From assembly GCF_003952005.1 (NCBI RefSeq), contig NZ_QXGJ01000014.1, positions 1-58,816 on the forward strand: a stretch of DNA of 58,816 nucleotides, written 5' to 3'. This stretch comes from Bifidobacterium callimiconis. GTDB lineage: Bacteria > Actinomycetota > Actinomycetes > Actinomycetales > Bifidobacteriaceae. The position numbers were made by a program, and so were the translations under genes. The notes under the pieces are model-generated. The model searched no databases. It was not told the DNA's origin and worked only from the letters and a program-made list of their open reading frames with translations. Position 1 is the stretch's first letter, and each line of letters starts with the position of its first letter. Shown in pieces: positions 8,901 to 17,424 of this stretch.

Positions 8901-8981
8901 GCGGTTCACAAATCGAAGATGCGGAAATGATGCCGCGGATTTTCAACACTCATCCCGAGGTTTCTTCGATTTGTGAACCGC
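8901..8981. repeat. 81-bp palindromic element, copy 2
   Basis: It has the same termini as copy 1, extended to 19 bp (GCGGTTCACAAATCGAAGA), and exactly the same total length, but an unrelated centre. It lies 207 bp from copy 1 and ends 16 bp before the glycosylase start codon. No gene is visible in 8695-8997. Confidence 0.9.
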
Positions 8982-8997
8982 AATTACGCTAGACACC

Positions 8998-9546
8998 ATG
9001 GCCACTCATCCAAATTCCCCTCTTCTCCACGTGACCCACGGATTCGGCCCGGTGTGGGATGCGGATTCGCGCGTGCTGGTCCTCGGTTCGATGCCGAGTC
9101 CGAAGTCGCGTGAGGCGTCGTTCTACTACATGCATCCGCAGAACCGGTTCTGGCCGGTGATGGCCGCGCTCTTCGGAGAGCCGACGCCGGCCGCCGAACC
9201 GGAGGCACGGCGTGAGTTCGCATTGGAACACCGGTTCGCGCTGTGGGATGTGATCAAAGAATGCGACATCGTGGGCGCCAGTGATTCGTCGATTCGCAAC
9301 GCCGTGCCGAACGATCTTGCACCGATCATCCGAGCGTCGCGCATCGCGCATGTATTCACGACCGGAGGCAAAGCGGCACAGCTGTATCGAAGACTCTGCG
9401 CGCCGCATCTTGCGAGCGCGGGCATCGACGTCCCCATGACTCCCCTGCCGTCCACGAGCCCCGCGAACGCAAGAATGCGGCTGCCGGATCTGACAGCCGC
9501 ATATCAGGTGGTCGTCGAGGCGATCACACGAACAGGGAGAGCGTGA
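8998..9546 (+). CDS. Uracil/deoxyinosine-type DNA glycosylase
   Basis: A 182-aa protein of the uracil-DNA glycosylase superfamily, closest to the Mug-related/hypoxanthine-DNA glycosylase group. It carries VLGSMPSPKSREASFYY, then MHPQNRFWPVMAALFGEP, which forms the catalytic pocket in this group, and a late segment PLPSTSPANARM that inserts at the lesion site. The expected role is base excision of deaminated purines or mismatched uracil. The ATG at 8998 lies directly behind the palindromic element, and no good Shine-Dalgarno is visible, so translation may be leaderless. Its 3' end overlaps the convergent gntP gene by 23 bp. Confidence 0.88.
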   Translation: MATHPNSPLLHVTHGFGPVWDADSRVLVLGSMPSPKSREASFYYMHPQNRFWPVMAALFGEPTPAAEPEARREFALEHRFALWDVIKECDIVGASDSSIRNAVPNDLAPIIRASRIAHVFTTGGKAAQLYRRLCAPHLASAGIDVPMTPLPSTSPANARMRLPDLTAAYQVVVEAITRTGRA

Positions 9547-10858
9547 GCACGGAGATCAGGCCCATCACCGACATCACGGTGGTGGCGGCCGTCCACGACA
9601 TGAACGTCTCCTTGAGCGAGAGGCCGAAGTACTCCTTGATCATCCAGAAGCCGGCGTCGTTCACGTGGTCGGCGATCACGGAGCCCGCGCCGACGGCCAG
9701 TACCATGAGCGCCGGGTTCACGCCGGACATGGCGACCATCGGGGCCACCAGGCCGGCGGCGGTGAGCGAGGCGACCGTGGCGGAGCCGAGGCACACGCGC
9801 AGCACGGCGGCCACGAGCCAGGCAGCGATCAGCGGCGGCATGTTGATGTTGGAGAACATGGTGGAGATGTAGTCGGAGATGCCGCCGTCGACGAGCACCT
9901 GCTTGAAGGCGCCGCCACCGCCGATGATGAGCAGCATCATGGCGATCTGCTTGACGGATTCGGTCATGCTGCCGGCGATGTCGGCCATGGTGCGCTTGCG
10001 GGCCAGGCCCATGGTCCACACGGCGAACAGCATGGACAGCAGCATGGCGGCGTCGGGCGCGCCCACGAACTGGATCACCTCGTTGACGACGTTGCCTTCG
10101 GGCAGCACGAACGAGCAGATGGTGGCCACGGCGATGAGGATGACCGGCATCATGGAGGTGATGACGGAGATCGCGAAGCCGGGGGTGTCCTCCTCCTTGA
10201 ACTCCTTGAATTCGCCGAGCGCGGTCACTTCGACGTCGGTGTGGTACAGGTCGGGCCTGAACTTGTGCAGCATCGAGTTGAACAGCGGTCCGGCCACGAT
10301 GATGGTGGGGATGGAGACGATGATGCCGTAGAGCAGCACGTGGCCCATGTTGGCGCCGAGCGTGGAGGTGATGGCGGTGGGCGCGGGGTGCGGCGGCAGG
10401 AACGCGTGCGCCACGTTGAGGGTGATGGCCATGGGGATGCCGAGGAACATGAGCGGCATGTCGAGTTCGCGCGCGATCACGAAGATAATCGGCAGCAGCA
10501 CCACGAGGCCGACCTCGAAGAACAGGGCGATGCCCACGATGAACGAAGCGAGCACCACGGCGATCTGAATGTGCTTGCGGCCGAATCGTTTGATCAGCGT
10601 CATGGCGATGCGATGGCCGCCGCCGGAGTCGGAGACGAGCTTGCCGAGCATGGATCCGAAGCCGAAGATCACGGCGAGGTGGCCGAGCTGGCCGCCGATG
10701 CCGGTCTCGATGGTGGTGGGGATCTTGTCCACCGGGATCTGCAGAACGAGTGCGGTGAGGAATGAGACGATGACCAGCGAGACGAACGTGTTGAGCTTGA
10801 GTTTGACGATAAGGAAGATGAGGACCGCGACGGCGCAGGCCACGATGACCAGAGGCAT
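9524..10858 (-). CDS. gntP: Gluconate permease, GntP family
   Basis: A 444-aa inner-membrane proton symporter of the gluconate:H+ family, about 12-14 hydrophobic segments, full length. Family hallmarks visible are FGFGSMLGKLVSDSGGGHRIA, FFEVGLVVLLPIIF and AHAFLPPHPAPTAIT. The C-terminal ADHVNDAGFWMIKEYFGLSL segment is also typical. GntP proteins import D-gluconate or related aldonates. The gene follows the SDR dehydrogenase on the same strand, with a 184-bp repeat between them, so the two are probably co-expressed under the LacI regulator at 12216. AAAGGAG lies at a normal distance from the ATG. Confidence 0.95.
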   Translation of the reverse strand: MPLVIVACAVAVLIFLIVKLKLNTFVSLVIVSFLTALVLQIPVDKIPTTIETGIGGQLGHLAVIFGFGSMLGKLVSDSGGGHRIAMTLIKRFGRKHIQIAVVLASFIVGIALFFEVGLVVLLPIIFVIARELDMPLMFLGIPMAITLNVAHAFLPPHPAPTAITSTLGANMGHVLLYGIIVSIPTIIVAGPLFNSMLHKFRPDLYHTDVEVTALGEFKEFKEEDTPGFAISVITSMMPVILIAVATICSFVLPEGNVVNEVIQFVGAPDAAMLLSMLFAVWTMGLARKRTMADIAGSMTESVKQIAMMLLIIGGGGAFKQVLVDGGISDYISTMFSNINMPPLIAAWLVAAVLRVCLGSATVASLTAAGLVAPMVAMSGVNPALMVLAVGAGSVIADHVNDAGFWMIKEYFGLSLKETFMSWTAATTVMSVMGLISVLTLSLFV

Positions 10859-10916
10859 GAGTCAGCTCCTTTGCTAGCTCTGGGTGATGGATGATTGAAC
10901 GAATAGATGCTTCCTG

Positions 10917-11100
10917 GCTTCCCCTTGAGGGGAAGCTGGCAGCCGAAGGCTGACTGATGAGGTGACCGTCGTCGAGGACGGCATGGACACGGATCGGCAC
11001 AGCCGATTCCATACAGACTGAGGGAGTACGGACGGATAGGGGTACGGGCAGGGCTCCCCTCAGTCGACTGCGTCGACAGCTCCCCTCAGAGAGGGGAGCC
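10917..11100. repeat. 184-bp composite palindromic element, copy 1
   Basis: It starts GCTTCCCCTTGAGGGGAAGC, runs through ACTGATGAGGTGA, CCGTC/GACGG and ATCGGC/GCCGAT stem-loops, and ends in the common two-hairpin module (GCTCCCCTCAGTCGACTGC...). Copy 2 at 13296 has the same length, the same orientation and near-identical first 90 bp. Confidence 0.88.
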
Positions 11101-11132
11101 AAGGGTGCGGAAGGGATTGCCCTCGAGTGCGC

Positions 11133-11906
11133 CTAGCGCAGGAGGTAGCCGCCGTCGACGGGGAGCATCACGCCGTTGATGTAGTCGGAGGCGGCGGAGC
11201 AGAGGAACACCATGGCGCCCATGAGCTCCTTGGGCTCGCCCCAGTGGCCGGCGGGGATGTGCTCGCGGATCTCCACGCTGCGCACCGGATCCTCCTGCAG
11301 GGCCTTGGTCATGGGGGTGTTGATGTAGCCTGGCGCCAGGCCGTTGACCTGGATGTTGTGCGGCGCGAGCGCGTCGGCGTAGGCGCGGGTGAGGCCCATG
11401 ACGGCGTGCTTGCTGGCGGCGTACGGGTAGATGAACTTGCCGGCGCGGTAGGACTGCATGGATCCGATGTTCACGATCTTGCCGCTGTTCTGCTTGATCA
11501 TGATCTTGGCGACCTCGTGCGAGAGGTAGTACAGCGCGTTGAGGTTAAGCTCGATCACGGCCTTCCAGTCGGAGTCGGGGAAGTCGATGAGGTCGTGACG
11601 ACGCTGCATGCCGGCGTTGTTGATGAGCACGTCGATGCGACCGAACTCCTCCATGGCGCGGTCGACGATCTTCCTGGCGGCGCCGGGTTCGGTGATGTCC
11701 TGCAGCATGAAGACGGCCTTGCGTCCGTTGGCCTCGACGGCGGCGCGGGTCTCCTCCCAGCCCTGCTGGTCGTAGGAGACGATGAACACGTCGGCGCCGA
11801 CCTTGCTCACGGCCTGCGTGTAGTACTGGCCCAGTCCGCTGGCACCACCGGTGATGAGGACGACCTTGTCGGTCAGATCGAAGCTCTTGATGGAAAACTC
11901 GGCCAT
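11133..11906 (-). CDS. SDR-family dehydrogenase, gluconate 5-dehydrogenase-like
   Basis: A 257-aa classical short-chain dehydrogenase. The NAD(P) site is TGGASGLGQ near residue 18, followed by NNAG, the catalytic Ser in IGSMQS and YAASK holding the catalytic Tyr and Lys. The C terminus VMLPVDGGYL is typical. Overall sequence resembles gluconate 5-dehydrogenase or 2-deoxy-D-gluconate 3-dehydrogenase. With gntP next to it, oxidation/reduction of gluconate or a ketogluconate is the likely role; the exact substrate is inferred. ATG 11906 is chosen because AAAGGAG precedes it; the upstream in-frame ATG at 11981 has no such site. It is divergent from the LacI gene. Confidence 0.9.
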   Translation of the reverse strand: MAEFSIKSFDLTDKVVLITGGASGLGQYYTQAVSKVGADVFIVSYDQQGWEETRAAVEANGRKAVFMLQDITEPGAARKIVDRAMEEFGRIDVLINNAGMQRRHDLIDFPDSDWKAVIELNLNALYYLSHEVAKIMIKQNSGKIVNIGSMQSYRAGKFIYPYAASKHAVMGLTRAYADALAPHNIQVNGLAPGYINTPMTKALQEDPVRSVEIREHIPAGHWGEPKELMGAMVFLCSAASDYINGVMLPVDGGYLLR

Positions 11907-12009
11907 GATGCTCTCCTTTGATGGAAGGTCGATGTGAATATCTGGTTGTCGTGGGCCGGCCGGGCGATCCCACCGCGTCACCGCGTTGTCGTCGACCGAC
12001 CAAAACTTA

Positions 12010-12070
12010 GGTTATCGATACCCTAACGTTGATAAACTTCTTTGCATTCGTTGTGGTGTATCGATACCCC
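12010..12070. promoter_or_regulatory. Two LacI-type operators between SDR gene and lacI-type gene
   Basis: GGTTATCGATACCC (12010-12023) and GGTGTATCGATACCCC (12055-12070) share the perfect palindrome TATCGATA with a central CG step, as in LacI-family sites. Their centres are 46 bp apart. The second could lie between a TTGTGG -35 and an ATATAC -10 of the regulator gene. Confidence 0.75.
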
Positions 12071-12215
12071 AAAGATATACCTGAGTCATAAATCATGTCA
12101 ATCCGGCGTGTTGCCGCGATTTGCTGCCGTTTTTCGAAAACACACGTCGGACGACTGGAGGAAACGCATTAGACTCGCACTAGAGACCCCCGAACGCCCG
12201 CAAAGAAGGAGCATC

Positions 12216-13250
12216 ATGGCCAAGGTAACCATCGCCGACATCGCACGCGAGGCGCAGGTTTCAGTGACCACGGTCTCGCGATTCATCAACGGCAACTATG
12301 GCAAGATGAGCCCGGCCACCCGCGCGCGCATTCAGGAGACTGTCGACCGACTCGAGTACCGGCCCAGCGCCTCCGCCCGGCGCATGCGTCAGCAGTCCAC
12401 GCACGTGGTGGGCGTGATCGTGGCCGACATCTCCAACGTGTTCTCCTCGCTGTTGTTCAGCGGCATCTACGCGCAGCTGCAGCCGGCCGGATACGACGTG
12501 ATGCTCATGAACGCCAACAATTCCGCCACGCAGGAGCACGACGAGATCAACCGGCTCCTGTCGCAGGAGGTTGACGGGCTGATCGTCCAGCCGAACGCGC
12601 GCGAATTCGCCGCCTACGAGCCGATCATTTCGTCGCGCACGCCGTTGGTCATGGTCGACCGCGAGTGCGCCGACCAGCCGGACGGCGTGGCCAAGGTGGT
12701 GGCCGACAACGAGGAATCCTGCCGTCGCATGGGACTGACGCTGGCTGACATGGGATACGACAACATCGTCGTGCTCAGCCGCACGCGCAGTGAGATCTCC
12801 GCGCAGGCGGCGCGCGTGTCCGGATTCGCCAGGGCAGCCGAGGAGCGGCATGTGCTCATGGTGCCGGTCGAGGCCGATTCGCATGATCAGGACTGGCTTG
12901 AGCGACGGATCCGTACGACGCTCGACCATCTCAACGGTCGGACCGTGCTGGTGTCGCTGATGGGACCGCTGCTGTTCGATATCCTCGCCGCATTGAAGAC
13001 ATTGGGGGTTCGTTTCCCGAACGACGTCGGTCTGGTGAGTTTCGACGACTGGCGTTGGTCGCAGTACGTGCAGGACGGCATCTACCTGCTGGAGCAGGAT
13101 CCGCAGGCCCTGGGCCGCGAGGCGGCAAGGAACCTGCTCGCGCAGATCACGGCCCGCGGTGAGGACCGCACCGGCGACCCATATGCCGAAAGCCGCCAGA
13201 TCACCCTTCCCGTGACCGTAGTAGAAGCCAATTCCATCACCGCCCGATAG
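12216..13250 (+). CDS. LacI-family transcriptional regulator of the gluconate unit
   Basis: A 344-aa repressor. The helix-turn-helix at residues 1-25 (VTIADIAREAQVSVTTVSRFIN) is followed by the hinge region RPSASARRMRQ and a periplasmic-binding-like effector domain (VVGVIVADISNVFSSLLFSGI...). The C terminus has VGLVSFDDWRWSQY and the usual late EQDPQALGREAARNLL. I chose ATG 12216, since AGAAGGAGC is correctly spaced before it. The frame opens at 12042, but that start would overlap the operator. Divergent position and the paired TATCGATA sites suggest that it represses the SDR-gntP unit and itself until a gluconate-type effector binds. Confidence 0.93.
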   Translation: MAKVTIADIAREAQVSVTTVSRFINGNYGKMSPATRARIQETVDRLEYRPSASARRMRQQSTHVVGVIVADISNVFSSLLFSGIYAQLQPAGYDVMLMNANNSATQEHDEINRLLSQEVDGLIVQPNAREFAAYEPIISSRTPLVMVDRECADQPDGVAKVVADNEESCRRMGLTLADMGYDNIVVLSRTRSEISAQAARVSGFARAAEERHVLMVPVEADSHDQDWLERRIRTTLDHLNGRTVLVSLMGPLLFDILAALKTLGVRFPNDVGLVSFDDWRWSQYVQDGIYLLEQDPQALGREAARNLLAQITARGEDRTGDPYAESRQITLPVTVVEANSITAR

Positions 13251-13295
13251 CGCCTTAGGCTCCCCTCAGCGAAGGACCAAAGGACGTAGCCATAT

Positions 13296-13479
13296 GCTTC
13301 CCCTTGAGGGGAAGCTGGCGGCCGAAGGCCAACTGATGAGGTGACCGCCGTCAAAGACGGCACGAACACGGATCGGCGTGGCCGATTCCAGATTGAGTCG
13401 GCTACGCCGACACATTGCTTCGCCTACGGCGATTCACCTCATCAGTCTGCTACGCAGACAGCTTCCCCTCAAGGGGAAG
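13296..13479. repeat. 184-bp composite palindromic element, copy 2
   Basis: Same length and orientation as the copy at 10917, and ACACGGATCGGC is at the same offset (74). Its right end is an inverted copy of its left end (CACCTCATCAGTCTGC...CTTCCCCTCAAGGGGAAG), so the whole unit is palindromic. A fragment GGCTCCCCTCAGCGAAG precedes it. No gene lies in 13251-13531. Confidence 0.88.
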
Positions 13480-13531
13480 TCAGGAATGGGAATGGGGCCG
13501 CCCCGGAAGGAAGCCGGGCGAATGGAAAAAC

Positions 13532-15658
13532 TCAGCCGACGGTGTTGCCGTAGATTTCGGCTTGGAGGTTCTTGCGGGAGGCCTCCTGCTTGGTGATCTC
13601 GCCGAGCAGACGGAACTTCTCCTCGCCCTCCGGCAGCAGGTTCATGCGTCGCTTCCACATGGCGATCCTGCGCATGCACGCCATGTCGAGCAGACGGACC
13701 AGCAGTTCCGACGCATACTGTCGTTCGGCCTCGCTGGCCGGACGCAACGGGTTCGCGGCGCCGTTGGCCTGCGGGTCGATCGGACCATCGGGACCGGGCA
13801 CTCCCCCGTTCGCCCCCGAACCCGAACCGGAACCGCCAGCACCGCCCTTGTCCAGATTCGGCAACGGCAGCGGCATCACCGCCAGCTCATTGATCACCTG
13901 TTCAAGCATCGGCCCGGCCGCCTTCGACAGATTGTGCAGCCACAGACCCTGCGGCGTCTCGTCCGGCGGCAGACCACCGGCCGTCTCCAACGCCTGATAC
14001 AGCGACCGGAACACGGGCGTCGTGAAGCTCTCCTCGTCCAGTCGTGAGAACAGGTCACGGTTCACCGCGCGCGGCACCTGGATCAGAATCCCCATGAACT
14101 GCTGTTCGCAGATGAACACCGCATCATCCACCCGGTAGTAGCCCTGCATGAGCGCGTCCTGATGTTCGATCTGACGACGCCGGGCCGGACTGACCGCACC
14201 TCGATCATCGCCGTAGCCGTCACCGAACCGATCACCGCCGCCATTGTTGCCATACCGGTTGCCGCGCGGCGCATACGCATCCTCGTCGCGCACACGCAGA
14301 CGACGTCGCGCCGTCTGCACCTCGCGGATCATCACGTCCAGGTCCACGCCGATGCGGCGGGCCGCCTTGCGCGCGTACATGTCGACCAGCGAACGGTCGC
14401 GGATCTGCGCGATGATCGGCGCCACGGCCTTCACCGCACCCATCTGCCCGGTCGTGTACTCGGTGCCGAACTGGTCGATCGCCGCGTTGATCACGAAGTC
14501 GTACAGCGGCGACGCATTCTCCACCAGACGCCGCACGGCCGTATCCCCCTGCTGGATACGCAGATCGCACGGGTCGAGATTGTTGTCGGCCACGGCCACG
14601 AACGTCTGCGACAGGAACGCTCCGTCAAGGCCGAACGCGTGCAGCGCCGCCTTCTGTCCGGCCGCGTCGCCGTCGAACGTGAACACCACGCGCGACGTAT
14701 GGTTCTTGCCCGGACCGATCAGCTGCAATGCGCCGAGCTTGTCGTCGGAGATCAGACGACGCACGATCTTCGCATGCTCGTTGCCGAACGCCGTGCCGCA
14801 CGTGGCGACGGCCGTGTCCACGCCGGCCAGATGGCAGGCCATCACGTCGGTGTAGCCTTCGACGATCACCACCTGACGTTTCTTCACGATGTTCGCCTTG
14901 GCCAGATCAAGGCCGTACAGCACCTGGTTCTTGTGGTAGAGCGTGGTGTCGGGCGTGTTGATGTACTTCGCCTGGATCGTGTCGTCGTCGAACAGTTTGC
15001 GTGCACCGAAGCCGAGCGCACGGCCGGTGGCGTCGCGGATCGGCCACGTCACGCGGCCGCGGAAGTAGTCGTACACGCCGCGCTGGCCCTGACGGGCAAG
15101 ACCGGCGTCGAGCATCTCCTGCTGCGTGAAGCCCTTGGATGCGAGATGACGGACCAGATTGTCCCACCCCTGCGGCGCGTACCCGCAGCCGAAACGCTCA
15201 CAGTCGGCCTGCGAGAAGTTGCGACCGGCGAGCAGCTTGCGCGCGGCGAGCGCCTCCTTGCTCATGATCTGAGAGACGAAGAACTTCTGCGCGGCCTCGT
15301 TGGCCTCGAGCAGTCGGGATCGTTTGGAGCCCTGCCTCTGCTGCGGCTGGTTGGAGTCGTAACGCAGTTCGATGTGGTATTTGTCGGCGAGGATCTCCAC
15401 GGCGTCGGCGAATCCGACGTTTTCGGACTGTTCGACGTATTTGAACACGTCGCCGCCGAGACCACAGCCGAAGCAGTGCCATGCGCCGAGTCCGGGGCGT
15501 ACGGAGAAGCTTGGCGTCTTCTCGTCGTGGAACGGGCACAGGCCCATGTAGGTGCCGGAACCCGACGGCTTCAATGTGACGTCGGCGGAGACGATGTCGT
15601 ACAGGTCGGCTGCGGCGCGTACTTTCTCAATGTCTTCTTTCAGAATCAATCCCGGCAT
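13532..15658 (-). CDS. dnaG: DNA primase
   Basis: A 708-aa replication primase that lays RNA primers at the fork. The N-terminal CHC2 zinc finger has C41, H44, C62 and C65 (CPFH...CFGC). The catalytic TOPRIM region includes VIVEGYTDVMACHLAGV and VVFTFDGDAAGQKAA. A C-terminal helicase-interaction part follows. Two low-complexity linkers (Gly/Asn/Asp-rich around GNRYGNNGGGD, and Gly/Ser/Pro-rich around GGAGGSGSGSG) interrupt the C-terminal half. ATG 15658 is chosen because the family starts MPGLI; the frame is open upstream to 15709. It follows dgt after a 420-bp repeat-bearing spacer. Confidence 0.96.
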   Translation of the reverse strand: MPGLILKEDIEKVRAAADLYDIVSADVTLKPSGSGTYMGLCPFHDEKTPSFSVRPGLGAWHCFGCGLGGDVFKYVEQSENVGFADAVEILADKYHIELRYDSNQPQQRQGSKRSRLLEANEAAQKFFVSQIMSKEALAARKLLAGRNFSQADCERFGCGYAPQGWDNLVRHLASKGFTQQEMLDAGLARQGQRGVYDYFRGRVTWPIRDATGRALGFGARKLFDDDTIQAKYINTPDTTLYHKNQVLYGLDLAKANIVKKRQVVIVEGYTDVMACHLAGVDTAVATCGTAFGNEHAKIVRRLISDDKLGALQLIGPGKNHTSRVVFTFDGDAAGQKAALHAFGLDGAFLSQTFVAVADNNLDPCDLRIQQGDTAVRRLVENASPLYDFVINAAIDQFGTEYTTGQMGAVKAVAPIIAQIRDRSLVDMYARKAARRIGVDLDVMIREVQTARRRLRVRDEDAYAPRGNRYGNNGGGDRFGDGYGDDRGAVSPARRRQIEHQDALMQGYYRVDDAVFICEQQFMGILIQVPRAVNRDLFSRLDEESFTTPVFRSLYQALETAGGLPPDETPQGLWLHNLSKAAGPMLEQVINELAVMPLPLPNLDKGGAGGSGSGSGANGGVPGPDGPIDPQANGAANPLRPASEAERQYASELLVRLLDMACMRRIAMWKRRMNLLPEGEEKFRLLGEITKQEASRKNLQAEIYGNTVG

Positions 15659-15845
15659 AACGCCCCAGTCTACTCGGCGGTGGGGTTCCGATTGTCGGCG
15701 GAGTGGCATCGGGTGCGTTGGGGGTATGAGCCCGCCCCTGAGGATGACCGAGAGGGTGAGGCCTCCCCTGACGAGGCCAGTGCACGGCCTCTCCCTGGGT
15801 TAGGTCAGTGGCGTGAGTCCTCTCCCTGAGGGTGATAGGGGTACA

Positions 15846-15963
15846 GCCCTCCCTCAGTCGGACTTGCGTCCGACAGCTCCCTCCCTCGGAGGGAGCACAG
15901 AGAAAACCCGCGTGCTCCCTCCGAGGGAGGGAGCTGGCACACGCAGCGTGACTGAGGGAGGGC
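15846..15963. repeat. Inverted pair of two-hairpin palindromic elements
   Basis: One copy at 15846-15896 faces an inverted copy at 15914-15963 across 17 bp, making a palindrome of about 118 bp between dgt and dnaG. The rest of the 15659-16081 spacer holds degenerate CCCTGAGG-type fragments and no gene. Confidence 0.9.
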
Positions 15964-16081
15964 TCACACCCGCACCGCCCCGATGTCATGCCAAGAGCTC
16001 CCACACCTTGATCGCCCGCACTACCCTTGCAAACGCCAGCGCAGACCATCGACTTCAGTCATGTATGTATCCACACGCCCG

Positions 16082-17413
16082 CTACCCGTGCAGCCGCCGG
16101 TGCAGGGTCAGGGCGGAGGTGTCGGTGAGGCTGGCCACCTGGTCGATGGCCACGCGCAGTCGTTCGCCGTCGTTGGACGCGTGCCGCCAGTCGTCGAGGA
16201 ACACGGGTTCGAGCAGCGGCGACGGCTTGCGACCGCCGTCCGCCGTAGTCGTGCCGTCCATCAGCGCGGCGACTAGTTCCTCGATGATCCGCCGCTGACG
16301 CCGATGCATGGCGTCGTTTTCTCGCGGCGCCATCACGAAGTGCACTGCCACGCCTTTGAGCGCCATGATCTCGTATGACGTCTCCTCGGGAATGACCAGC
16401 GACGCGTGATACCGCGTGAGCGGACCGTGCCCGTGCCGTTCGCGCGTGGCGCGTTCCACCGAGTCGGCGAACCGGCCGATCTGCGCACTGGTGAGATTCT
16501 TGAGCACGGCCAGCGATCGACGCGAACCATCGAACCGTTCGGGCAGCATGCCGGCCGCACGCAATCGGCCGAACGCGCGGACCAGCCCGTCACCGTCCCA
16601 CGTTTCGCCATACCACTGCCGTGTGGACTCCACGATCGCGTCGATCACATGACCGTCGTGCAGCAGCGTGGGGTCGATCGAACCGCAGACGATGCCGTCC
16701 TCCACGTCGTGCACGCTGTACGCGATGTCGTCGGACAGATCCATGATCTGACATTCCACGGGCTTCGCCGTGACCGACGGCTTCACACAGTCGGGATCGT
16801 CCTGTTTGAGCCATCGGAACACCGGCAGATCGTCCGGGTACACGCAGAACTTCGGACTGCGCGTGCCGTCCGCGCGCAGGGGTGCGTCGGCCGCCGTCCA
16901 CGGGTATTTCACCGCGGCATCGAGTGACGTGCGGGTCAGATTCACGCCGGCGGACCGGCCGTCCGGCAGGAAGAACTTCGGTTCGAGCCGGGTGAGCAGA
17001 CGCAGGGTCTGCGCATTGCCCTCGAACCCGCCGATGCCACCGGCCAGCGAGGCCAGCGCGCGCTCGCCGTTGTGGCCGAACGGCGGATGACCCAGATCAT
17101 GCGCCAGGCAGGCGCAGTCGACCACGTCGGGGTTCGCACCGAGGGATTCGGCGATCTGACGGCCGATCTGCGCCACCTCGAGCGTGTGGGTGAGCCGTGT
17201 GCGGGCGAAATCGTCGGTGCCGGCCACGAGCACCTGGGTTTTTGCGCCGAGCCGGCGGAACGCCGAGGAGTGGATGACGCGGGCGCGATCACGCTGGAAC
17301 GCGGTGCGCGTGCTGGTCTTCGGCGGCTCCGTCGCCCAGCGCTCGCGGTCGAACGCGGTGTAGCCGTCGGTGCCAATCACCTTCGTGGGATCATCCACTC
17401 CCCCGCTGCTCAT
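16082..17413 (-). CDS. dgt: Deoxyguanosinetriphosphate triphosphohydrolase-like protein
   Basis: A 443-aa HD-domain enzyme that hydrolyses dNTPs to nucleosides and triphosphate. The metal-binding H76 (RLTHTLEV) and H105-D106 (CLAHDLGHPPFGHNGE) are present, with the later Asp in DLSDDIAYSVHD. ATG 17413 lies 11 bp after the alr stop. The frame runs open into alr, but the extra residues are out-of-frame alr sequence and are rejected. The order alr-dgt-dnaG on one strand suggests a shared transcript tying nucleotide pool control to priming. Length and motifs are normal for the actinobacterial type 2 family. Confidence 0.95.
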   Translation of the reverse strand: MSSGGVDDPTKVIGTDGYTAFDRERWATEPPKTSTRTAFQRDRARVIHSSAFRRLGAKTQVLVAGTDDFARTRLTHTLEVAQIGRQIAESLGANPDVVDCACLAHDLGHPPFGHNGERALASLAGGIGGFEGNAQTLRLLTRLEPKFFLPDGRSAGVNLTRTSLDAAVKYPWTAADAPLRADGTRSPKFCVYPDDLPVFRWLKQDDPDCVKPSVTAKPVECQIMDLSDDIAYSVHDVEDGIVCGSIDPTLLHDGHVIDAIVESTRQWYGETWDGDGLVRAFGRLRAAGMLPERFDGSRRSLAVLKNLTSAQIGRFADSVERATRERHGHGPLTRYHASLVIPEETSYEIMALKGVAVHFVMAPRENDAMHRRQRRIIEELVAALMDGTTTADGGRKPSPLLEPVFLDDWRHASNDGERLRVAIDQVASLTDTSALTLHRRLHG

Positions 17414-17424
17414 GCCGTCGAGCC

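Noticed and set aside
9504..11102. 532-codon minus frame overlapping gntP, rich in Arg and His
   Set aside because: Out-of-frame shadow of a high-GC gene; the gntP frame has full transporter homology.
12042..12215. Longer LacI reading frame beginning at 12042
   Set aside because: It would start inside the operator region and add 58 residues ahead of a standard LacI N terminus; ATG 12216 has a proper ribosome site.
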